A DNA stretch of 5,008 bases, taken from positions 1 through 5,008 of the forward strand of contig DAIERH010000179.1 in assembly GCA_027346925.1 (NCBI GenBank). The letters are read 5' to 3'. The DNA is from Geobacter sp. GTDB taxonomy: Bacteria; Desulfobacterota; Desulfuromonadia; Geobacterales; Pseudopelobacteraceae. Within the stretch, counting starts at the first letter, position 1, and every line of letters starts with the position of its first letter. A model generated the notes under the pieces. That model saw only the letters and a list, made by a program, of their open reading frames with translations, did no database searches and was not told the origin of the DNA. The position numbers and the translations under genes were made by a program. Below, piece after piece: positions 1-5,008 of the stretch.

Positions 1-501
1 TTCCTGGGCCATCTGGCGTTCGGTGATTTCCTGCTCCAGCATGACGGCCTGCTCGTGGAGCTTTTCCGTGCGTTCAGCCACCAGTTCCTCCAGGTGCTCC
101 CTGTAGCGGCGGTTCTCCGTAATGAGCCGGGCGCGTTCGAGGGTACGCTCGACGATGATGATGAATTCCTCCTGGTCCTCGACCGGTTTGGTGATGTAGT
201 CCCAAGCCCCCCGGCGGACCGCCTCCATGGCGTCGCGGACGCTGCCGGTGCCGGACACGACGATGACCGGGATATCCGGGCTCTTGTCGTGAAGCGCTGT
301 GATCAGCGACAGCCCGTCCATTTCAGGCATCCGCAGGTCGGCGAGAACCAGGTCGGGCGCTTCCCGGTCGCATGCCTCCAGCCCCTCGCGGCCATTGGCC
401 GCCTCACTGACGCGGAAACCGAGATCTTCCAGCAAAGCCCGCAGGTTCATGCGGATCAATGATTCGTCATCGACAACAAGGACATGTACCGGGATCATCA
501 T
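1..501 (-). CDS. Response regulator, receiver domain plus coiled coil, C-terminus beyond the window
   Basis: Partial gene; the 167 N-terminal codons are present and the frame is open to the left edge. Residues 5-120 are a complete receiver domain: acidic pair Asp11-Asp12, phospho-acceptor Asp55 in LADLRMP, switch Ser83 in VSGTG, and Lys105 in YITKP. From about 118 to 167 it becomes a charged heptad-like helix (EELVAERTEKL, then EQEITERQMAQE). In known families such a linker connects a receiver to a PAS/histidine kinase, PP2C phosphatase or cyclic-di-GMP output, so this is probably a multidomain protein whose output lies outside. It is last of the four minus-strand signalling genes seen. Its ATG overlaps the stop of the preceding regulator as ATGA, and a GGAGGAG site lies at 506-512. 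A second in-frame ATG follows at 498-496 and has the better spacing (7 nt rather than 4), so the true start could be one codon later. The receiver is certain; the output is unknown. Confidence 0.9.
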   Translation of the reverse strand, partial: MMIPVHVLVVDDESLIRMNLRALLEDLGFRVSEAANGREGLEACDREAPDLVLADLRMPEMDGLSLITALHDKSPDIPVIVVSGTGSVRDAMEAVRRGAWDYITKPVEDQEEFIIIVERTLERARLITENRRYREHLEELVAERTEKLHEQAVMLEQEITERQMAQE

Positions 502-890
502 TGCACTCCTCCGTTTCCGTTCCGCGCAAGGGCCATCTCGATGGCCGTGACCAGATCGTTGAGGTCGGCCAGCGGTTTGTAGAGGCAACACCAGGCCCCC
601 AGGTCCACCGCCTGGTTCGATACATGGTGCTCTCCGGTGCCGGTGAAGGTGATCACCGGTGTCGCCGGGCTGAGCGCCTTGACCGCCGCGAGCACCCCGA
701 AGCCGTCCAGTTTCGGCATGCGCAGATCGGTCACGACGATATCCGGTCTTGCCCGGGCAAAAATCTCCAGCCCCTCTTCTCCGTCGGCCGCCTTGAAAAC
801 GACATACCCGCTGTCTTCCAGGTAGGCTGTCAGCGTAAGCAGGATAAGGGGGTCGTCGTCGATGACAAGCACGCTGTGTTGGCTACTCAT
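498..890 (-). CDS. Single-domain response regulator (CheY/Spo0F-like receiver)
   Basis: A 130-residue protein consisting only of a receiver domain. Conserved residues are visible: Asp11, Asp12 and Asp13 in VIDDDP (Mg2+ binding), phospho-acceptor Asp55 in VTDLRMP, Thr83 in FTGTG, and Lys105 in LYKP. There is no DNA-binding or enzymatic domain, so it should act by protein contact or as a phosphorelay intermediate, in the cytoplasm. The partner is very likely the kinase encoded just upstream, whose last codons it overlaps by 8 bp (ATGAGTAG holds this start and the kinase stop). GGAGGG at 896-901, 5 nt from the ATG, supports the start. It aligns without gaps to the next regulator over about 109 residues, with about 50 identities by hand count, suggesting tandem duplication. 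Odd point: where most receivers have a motif like GAxDYLxKP, it has GAWCCLYKP with adjacent Cys101-Cys102. Its C-terminal codons (GNGNGG) also encode the ribosome-binding site of the next gene. Confidence 0.95.
   Translation of the reverse strand: MSSQHSVLVIDDDPLILLTLTAYLEDSGYVVFKAADGEEGLEIFARARPDIVVTDLRMPKLDGFGVLAAVKALSPATPVITFTGTGEHHVSNQAVDLGAWCCLYKPLADLNDLVTAIEMALARNGNGGVQ
506..512 (-). promoter_or_regulatory. Ribosome-binding site of the second regulator, inside the first regulator gene
   Basis: GGAGGAG on the minus strand, 4 nt before ATG 501 and 7 nt before the in-frame ATG 498. It is a near-perfect anti-16S match inside the final codons of the preceding gene. The spacing slightly favours the second ATG; both starts give the same protein apart from one methionine. 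Confidence 0.65.
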
Positions 891-3537
891 GGCTACCCTC
901 CGTGTGAAGCGGCAATCTGACGGTGAAGCACGTTCCGTTTCCCGGCGTGGATACCACCTCCATCAGGCCCTTGTGGTTCCGGGTCACGATCATGAAGGAG
1001 ACCGAGAGCCCCAGGCCGGTCCCGCTATCCGGGGACTTGGTGCTGAAGAAGGGCTCGAAGACCCGCCGGCGGATATCCTCCGTCATCCCCGGCCCATTGT
1101 CCTCCACCTCGATGACGGCATATTTTCCGTCCTGCCCGAGACGCAGCACGATGCGCGGATTTCTGCCGGGCGGGTTGGCGGTCATGGCCTGGGCCGCGTT
1201 CTTCAACATGTTCAGCACCACCTGCTCTATCTCCACCGCCACCACCGGAACCTCGGGGATATCCGGGGCATACTCGCGCACGACCTCGATGCTCCTGAAG
1301 TCGTACTTCTTCTTCAGGTCGTAGTCGTTGGCGGCCAGCTCCAGGGCCTGCTCGAGCAACGCGCCCAGGGAGACCGCTTCCATGGTCGTCTCGGCCCTGC
1401 GGCTGAAGCGCAGCATGTTGGTGACAATCCTGGATGCACGTGCGGATGCCACGCGAATGCTGTCTATGAACTGGGGTATCTGGCGTTGCCCGAAGTAGGC
1501 ATGCAGTTCCTCCATGCTGATGCCGAGTTCTCGGGCGACCCGTTGGTTCGCGGGAAGATCCGGCGAGACCCGCCGCTCGATATTCTGGATCGCCTGGGTG
1601 ATGATCCCCAGCGGGTTGTTGATCTCGTGGGCCATGCCGGCGGCCAGGCCGCCGACGGACATCATCTTTTCGGTCTGAATCATCAGTTCCTGGATGCGGG
1701 TCCGCTCGGTCACATCCTCGATCCTGACCACCGTCCCCTCGACACCGTTGGTGGTGAGCGGGTACATCATCAGGTCGTAGAAGTGGCGCTCTCCCCCTTT
1801 TTCGAGGAGCAGTTTCTCCAGGGAAGCAGGGCGCCGTTTCCCGCTCTTGCTGTGCATCGCCTCGACCCAGGGGGAGAAATCGGGCAGGAGCCGGGATATC
1901 GGCTGGCCCAGCGCCTCCGCGGCGGTGATACCGGTGGCCTCCTCGGCCCGACGGTTCCACTGGGTGACGATCTCGTTCCGGTCCATCGCCACCAGCACCG
2001 ACGGCATGGAGTCGACGATGTTGGCAAGGGAGTTCTTCAGAAGCCGGATCTGCTCTTCGTCGTGCTTGCGCTCGGTGATGTCGCGGCCGGTGCCGTAGGT
2101 GAGCCCTTCGGCTTCATTATAGCGGGCACGCCACGAAAACCAGCGCACTGTTCCGTCCTTGCAAAGGTAGCGGTTTTCAAAGTTGAGCGAAAAGCCGCGC
2201 TGAAGTTGCCGTGCCATTTCGTCGAGCGTGGCTTGCCGGTCATCGGGATGGACAAACTCGATGAACGGCTTTACCAGGATTTCTGCCTCGGAATAGCCGA
2301 GTGACTCCAGGCATGCCGGGTTTATCTTCTTGAAACAGCCGTTTGGATCGGCAATGACCATCAGGTCGGCGGATGATTGAAAAAAGGTGAAATACTGCTC
2401 CCTCTCCCGCTCGGCCTGCTTGCGCTCGGTGATGTCATAGATGGTGGACCGGCTCTTCGCATAATGGCCGTCATCGTCGAAAACCGCCGTGGCGCTCAGG
2501 AGCACCGGCAGGATCGAGCCGTCCTTGCGCACCATCTCGAACTCCAGATCATGCACCCACCCCCGCTCCTTGAAGAGGGGGAAGTTATCCCGGAACGTCT
2601 TCAAGCTGCTTTCGGCGACAAGGTCGGTAAAGCGCCTCCTGCCGATGAGTTCTTCCCGCTGGTATCCCAGCCAGCGCAGTTCGGTGTCGTTGACACGGAT
2701 GAACAGGCCGTCCTTATCCAGGGAGTGATAGCCGCAGGGGGCATTGTTGTACAGGTCGAGTATCTCATCGGAAGCCTTTTGTATGTTTTCCTCGCCAGCG
2801 ACAATCGCATCCAGCATCCGGTTGAATCCTTCGCCCAGGCGGGAGATCTCATCGTCATGGGTTATTGCCATGCGCAGGTCGTGGCGGCCATCCTTAACCT
2901 GGCCGGCAAGGGCAAGCAACCTGTTGAGCCCGGACGTAAGGCGATAACCAATCAGAATGGCAAAGGCGGAACCGACGGCAAGGGCCAGCAGGGTGTACAG
3001 AATGCCATTGCGCGTCACGGCAGCCAGGTTTTTCGTGATATGTTCCCGCCCCTGCCCGATGCGCGCCCACCCCGCCAGCTTTCCCGTGCTGGTCAGGATC
3101 GGGGCGGCCACGTCCAGGAGCGCCGGACCGGCATGGAGGGTCCGCACCTCGGGCGGTGCTTGCAACAGGGCACGGCTGGTATCGTCATTCAGGTAGAGTC
3201 CCACCCGCGATCTGTCGGTATGGGCCAGCACCTGGCCGTCGTTGGAGACGACCATGGCATAGCGAAGCCCGGGGTACAGTCGTACAGCCACCACAATTTC
3301 TTCGAGCCCGGCCACATCATTGGCCAAAACCCAGGAACTGCTGTTGATGGCAAGGGTCTGGACCAGACTGTGGGTATGCTCGATGCTCTGTTGCCTCAAA
3401 AAGGCGCGCTGTTGCTCCACCAGACCTACGACAAAGGCCGACATCAGCACCAGGTGTATAAAGGCCACCCCGCAGATCATCCGGGTGCGGATAGTGGAAG
3501 GCCAGAGCCATTTCAGCAAACTCCACCAAGAGGACAT
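883..3537 (-). CDS. Membrane sensor histidine kinase, periplasmic sensor-HAMP-PAS x3-HisKA-HATPase
   Basis: About 884 aa from the chosen start. In order: basic N-terminus; TM1 about 20-40; periplasmic domain about 41-177, possibly of the CHASE8/Cache type; TM2 about 178-198; HAMP about 199-250, with DDEISRLGEGFNRML at 228-242; PAS1 about 260-375; PAS2 about 382-490; PAS3 about 499-612, each ending in a DIT/DVTER-type motif; HisKA with His637 in MAHEINNPLG; and an HATPase domain with N box NMLKNAAQAM (Asn780), G1 DNGPGM (Asp813), F box FEPFFSTK and G2 GTGLGLS. All catalytic motifs are intact, so it should autophosphorylate and pass phosphate to the two adjacent regulators; it has no receiver of its own. 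The H-box resembles NtrB-type (HPK4) kinases. A longer reading from ATG 3576 adds 13 residues, but it overlaps the upstream gene and lacks a ribosome-binding site; ATG 3537 has GAGGAG 10 nt upstream. The stop lies inside the next gene's start. Confidence 0.95.
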   Translation of the reverse strand: MSSWWSLLKWLWPSTIRTRMICGVAFIHLVLMSAFVVGLVEQQRAFLRQQSIEHTHSLVQTLAINSSSWVLANDVAGLEEIVVAVRLYPGLRYAMVVSNDGQVLAHTDRSRVGLYLNDDTSRALLQAPPEVRTLHAGPALLDVAAPILTSTGKLAGWARIGQGREHITKNLAAVTRNGILYTLLALAVGSAFAILIGYRLTSGLNRLLALAGQVKDGRHDLRMAITHDDEISRLGEGFNRMLDAIVAGEENIQKASDEILDLYNNAPCGYHSLDKDGLFIRVNDTELRWLGYQREELIGRRRFTDLVAESSLKTFRDNFPLFKERGWVHDLEFEMVRKDGSILPVLLSATAVFDDDGHYAKSRSTIYDITERKQAEREREQYFTFFQSSADLMVIADPNGCFKKINPACLESLGYSEAEILVKPFIEFVHPDDRQATLDEMARQLQRGFSLNFENRYLCKDGTVRWFSWRARYNEAEGLTYGTGRDITERKHDEEQIRLLKNSLANIVDSMPSVLVAMDRNEIVTQWNRRAEEATGITAAEALGQPISRLLPDFSPWVEAMHSKSGKRRPASLEKLLLEKGGERHFYDLMMYPLTTNGVEGTVVRIEDVTERTRIQELMIQTEKMMSVGGLAAGMAHEINNPLGIITQAIQNIERRVSPDLPANQRVARELGISMEELHAYFGQRQIPQFIDSIRVASARASRIVTNMLRFSRRAETTMEAVSLGALLEQALELAANDYDLKKKYDFRSIEVVREYAPDIPEVPVVAVEIEQVVLNMLKNAAQAMTANPPGRNPRIVLRLGQDGKYAVIEVEDNGPGMTEDIRRRVFEPFFSTKSPDSGTGLGLSVSFMIVTRNHKGLMEVVSTPGNGTCFTVRLPLHTEGSHE
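896..901 (-). promoter_or_regulatory. Ribosome-binding site of the single-domain regulator, inside the kinase gene
   Basis: GGAGGG on the minus strand, 5 nt before ATG 890. It lies in the last codons of the kinase, so ribosomes finishing the kinase reach this site. With the 8-bp overlap this suggests translational coupling and matched kinase and regulator levels. Confidence 0.6.
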
Positions 3538-3547
3538 GGGGTTTGGG

Positions 3548-3553
3548 CTCCTC
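3548..3553 (-). promoter_or_regulatory. Ribosome-binding site that decides the kinase start
   Basis: GAGGAG on the minus strand, 10 nt before ATG 3537, in the 19-bp gap after the binding-protein stop (TAA, 3559-3557). The alternative ATG at 3576 is preceded by AT-rich sequence with no purine-rich site, so 3537 is preferred. The spacing is at the long end of normal. Confidence 0.6.
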
Positions 3554-3556
3554 GTA

Positions 3557-4501
3557 TTAATGGGCAATAGCGGCATATTTTTTCATAAAATCGTATACCG
3601 GCCGATAGGTCTCGGATGTCGCGGGCTCGAACCGGGAGAGGGGAATGGCTGCCAGCAGCCGGCGACCCTCGTCGTGGGTGTGCAGGGCAAAGAGCAGCGC
3701 CGCCACCTTGTCAGCCACCTCTCGGGGCACGTTATCCCGCACCACTAGGCCGTTATTGACCAATGGGGGCGTTTCCCACTTCACAACGAGTTCTTCGGCA
3801 TAGCGGGGATTGCGCTCCACGAACGCCTTCCAGGGCGGTGGCCAGGTTGCTCCGGCGGCGCTCGTGCCCAGGTACACCTGCATGATGGACGACTCCTGGG
3901 AACCGGTAAAGACACGTCGGATATCCCTGTTGACGTCCAGCCCATGGGTGTGCAGGTAATACAGCGGCATCATGGTGGCGGCCAGCGCGGTCGGGGCGGG
4001 AAAGCTGACCTTCTTTCCTTTCAGATCGCTCACCCTGCTGATGCCGCTGTCTTTTCTGACGATGATGATGCCGCGGAACGTGTCGTCCTCCCCCTCCTTG
4101 CCGAATACGCGGTAGCCGTGTTCAAAGGAGTTGATCGTCTGTAAGGGGTTGGGAAGGGCAAAGTGAAAATGACGGCCGTACAGCCGCTTGTCGAACTCCT
4201 CATAGGAGCGTGACGCCTCCAGCTCTATCTTTACCCCCCCCAGGTGCCGGTCGATGAACTCCACAATCGGTCCGTAGGTTTCGTAAAGGCGCTGTGGGTT
4301 GTGAAGGGGGTGTACGCCGAAAATCATTACGTTTTTTCTCCCGGGAGGAGTCGCCGAATAGCCCGGGGCATACCCGTCCCGTTTCTCCATGCTGCAGGCA
4401 ACATGGAGAAAGGAGAACAGGCAAGCCAAAACGGCCAGCAGCGCGACGCTACGGCCGGTTTTTGATGGTTCGGTTAGTTTGGCAGTACAAATACAGTCCA
4501 T
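3557..4501 (-). CDS. PhnD-type periplasmic substrate-binding protein, putative lipoprotein
   Basis: About 314 aa from ATG 4501 (a GTG at 4510 would add three residues). ATG is chosen because GGTGAG at 4506-4511 precedes it, while nothing suitable precedes the GTG. The N-terminus is an export signal: Lys/Arg-containing n-region, hydrophobic stretch VALLAVLACLFSFLHVA, then Cys36. The lipobox LHVAC is imperfect, with His at -3, so lipidation is likely but not certain. The mature part fits the phosphonate/phosphate/phosphite-binding family (PhnD, type II periplasmic binding fold): a first strand with FGVHPLHNP, a YGPIVEFIDRHLGG helix, the hinge segment DLKGKKVSFPAP followed by LAATMMPLYYL, and GSQESSIMQVYLG. 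The family usually feeds an ABC transporter, but none is adjacent; a sensor kinase follows after 19 bp. I therefore infer a ligand-binding partner for the kinase rather than a transport component. The ligand cannot be read from sequence. Near residue 215 the expected small/acidic motif after the glycine is replaced by a bulky proline-rich stretch (SAAGATWPPPWKAF). Confidence 0.88.
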   Translation of the reverse strand: MDCICTAKLTEPSKTGRSVALLAVLACLFSFLHVACSMEKRDGYAPGYSATPPGRKNVMIFGVHPLHNPQRLYETYGPIVEFIDRHLGGVKIELEASRSYEEFDKRLYGRHFHFALPNPLQTINSFEHGYRVFGKEGEDDTFRGIIIVRKDSGISRVSDLKGKKVSFPAPTALAATMMPLYYLHTHGLDVNRDIRRVFTGSQESSIMQVYLGTSAAGATWPPPWKAFVERNPRYAEELVVKWETPPLVNNGLVVRDNVPREVADKVAALLFALHTHDEGRRLLAAIPLSRFEPATSETYRPVYDFMKKYAAIAH

Positions 4502-4569
4502 TTGACTCACCAGAATCCGGGATTCCTTGCCATGGGAGCGACGGGGGCTTTTCAGATGTCAGTCATTCG

Positions 4570-4600
4570 TATACATTACCGCACATGCCGTGGTGTTGCA
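4570..4600 (-). promoter_or_regulatory. Possible sigma-70 promoter of the signalling operon
   Basis: Read on the minus strand: TTGCAA (-35, 4 of 6 to consensus), 17-bp spacer, then TAATGT, which runs into TATACG. No single hexamer matches strongly at the -10. It lies about 70-100 bp upstream of the binding-protein start, the right place and direction for the four-gene operon. Weak by sequence alone. Confidence 0.25.
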
Positions 4601-4614
4601 AGGAAGCGGCGGAA

Positions 4615-4636
4615 ATGGACATTTTCCGGATGGACA
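4615..4636 (+). repeat. 7-bp direct repeat ATGGACA
   Basis: ATGGACA occurs at 4615-4621 and 4630-4636, 15 bp start to start. The second copy coincides with the putative -35 element. The first lies within a short imperfect palindrome, GGAAA-N7-TTTCC at 4611-4627. Two half-sites on nearly the same face of the helix could bind a regulator, but such short repeats also arise by chance. Confidence 0.3.
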
Positions 4637-4658
4637 GAAAGATCCGATTTGGTACAGT
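4631..4658 (+). promoter_or_regulatory. Possible sigma-70 promoter of the divergent dehydrogenase-like gene
   Basis: TGGACA (5 of 6 to the -35 consensus) at 4631-4636, 16-bp spacer, and TACAGT (4 of 6 to the -10 consensus) at 4653-4658. Transcription would start near 4665, leaving a leader of about 33 nt with the ribosome-binding site inside it. This is the better of the two promoter candidates. Confidence 0.35.
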
Positions 4659-4685
4659 ATGTAAACCCGACACCACATCATGAAC

Positions 4686-4691
4686 GAGGAG
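4686..4691 (+). promoter_or_regulatory. Ribosome-binding site of the dehydrogenase-like gene
   Basis: GAGGAG, 6 nt before ATG 4698. An in-frame ATG at 4680 has no upstream ribosome-binding site, and this motif would fall inside its coding sequence, so 4698 is the better start. Confidence 0.65.
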
Positions 4692-4697
4692 CGAAAC

Positions 4698-5008
4698 ATG
4701 AACCTGCCCGCCATCATCCGGCGCACCTCCCGTGCCGAACGCCGGGCCACGGAGGAGAACGCCGCGTGGCTCATGGAGCACATGAGCCCCTTCTTCTTTC
4801 AGGCCATGGCGGACGAGGAAGAGTCCCTGGTTTTGCTGGCCCGTGAGGTGGGGAGCCTGCGCTCCAGCCGCCGCCTTATCCTGGCGGACCGCGACCGGCG
4901 GCTCGTCCTTGCCTGCGTCAACCGCGCCGGTTCGCTCTACGACACCCTGCGGCGCATTGGCGAACGGGAGATCTCCTACGCCATGTTCTCCCATTCCAAT
5001 GCACCCAT
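4698..5008 (+). CDS. N-terminus of a probable long-form NAD-dependent glutamate dehydrogenase (partial)
   Basis: Open from ATG 4698 to the right edge, 103 complete codons with no stop. The start is supported by GAGGAG 6 nt upstream. The N-terminus is basic and hydrophilic with no signal peptide or membrane segment, so a cytoplasmic protein. Residues about 24-100 contain WLMEHMSPFFF, SSRRLILADRDRRLVLA, NRAGSLYDTLR and EREISYAMFSHS. From memory this pattern resembles the N-terminal region of the roughly 1000-residue Glu/Leu/Phe/Val dehydrogenases of Geobacter-type bacteria, which convert glutamate to 2-oxoglutarate and ammonium with NAD. The catalytic lysine and the Rossmann domain would lie outside, so the assignment rests on this N-terminal resemblance alone. 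It is divergent from the signalling operon, with no evident functional link. Another large cytoplasmic enzyme is possible. Confidence 0.5.
   Translation, partial: MNLPAIIRRTSRAERRATEENAAWLMEHMSPFFFQAMADEEESLVLLAREVGSLRSSRRLILADRDRRLVLACVNRAGSLYDTLRRIGEREISYAMFSHSNAP

Larger units (their letters stand above)
4502..4697. other. Divergent intergenic region
   Basis: About 196 bp between two divergent starts, visibly richer in A+T than the flanking genes, as expected for a region with two promoters. It holds weak promoter candidates on both strands, a 7-bp direct repeat and a short imperfect palindrome (separate entries). I found no convincing small ORF or structured RNA. Confidence 0.6.

Noticed and set aside
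55..920. Plus-strand open frames (55-462 and 459-920) at the left end
   Set aside because: They are antisense to two receiver domains with complete active sites and have no motifs of their own.
862..2304. Long plus-strand open frame (480 codons) opposite the histidine kinase
   Set aside because: It is antisense to a kinase with all catalytic motifs intact, has no recognisable domain and an odd His/Gly/Asp-rich composition; it is a by-product of high-G+C codon use.
2377..3570. Long plus-strand open frame (397 codons) opposite the kinase N-terminal half
   Set aside because: It is antisense to the TM, HAMP and PAS region, with low-complexity composition and no domain.
3538..3576. Longer kinase start at ATG 3576
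   Set aside because: It overlaps the upstream gene by 20 bp, lacks a ribosome-binding site and adds a non-conserved-looking 13-residue leader; ATG 3537 has GAGGAG upstream.
4585..4600. Possible sigma-54 promoter ending in TTGCA on the plus strand
   Set aside because: The -12 TTGCA is present but the -24 element at the required spacing reads ATGCCG and lacks the essential GG.
4502..4846. Plus-strand open frame crossing the intergenic region into the dehydrogenase-like gene
   Set aside because: It is in a different frame from the supported gene at 4698 and has no ribosome-binding site or recognisable motif.
4563..4994. Minus-strand open frame of 143 codons at the right end
   Set aside because: It overlaps the plus-strand gene at 4698, which has a good ribosome-binding site and a recognisable conserved N-terminal pattern; this frame has no such support.

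Overview
The window (about 59-60% G+C by eye) looks like the chromosome of an anaerobic deltaproteobacterium, most likely Geobacterales (Desulfuromonadota). This rests on the style of the proteins, not a database search: a multi-PAS histidine kinase with a long DHp insert after HEINNPL, stacked small response regulators, and a divergent gene resembling the long glutamate dehydrogenases of Geobacter.

Layout. Four minus-strand genes, read right to left, form one tight signalling operon. (1) 4501-3557 is an exported PhnD-type substrate-binding protein, probably a lipoprotein. (2) 3537-883 is a membrane histidine kinase of about 884 aa: TM, periplasmic sensor, TM, HAMP, three PAS domains, HisKA, HATPase. 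(3) 890-498 is a single-domain response regulator of 130 aa. (4) 501-1 is a second response regulator, receiver plus coiled coil, which runs off the left edge. The binding protein and kinase are 19 bp apart, the kinase and first regulator overlap by 8 bp, and the two regulators overlap by 4 bp (ATGA). Each gene has a purine-rich ribosome-binding site, weakest for the first. The pair of regulators looks like an old tandem duplication.

The intergenic region 4502-4697 holds divergent promoter candidates and short repeats. To its right, on the plus strand, begins a separate gene (4698 to the edge), probably the N-terminus of a long-form glutamate dehydrogenase.

Working model (inference): the PhnD-like protein binds a small anion or other ligand in the periplasm and presents it to the kinase, which phosphorylates one or both regulators. 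The window has no ABC permease or ATPase, and neither regulator shows a DNA-binding domain within it, so ligand and output are unknown. I saw no tRNA, rRNA, CRISPR array, insertion sequence or clear terminator.
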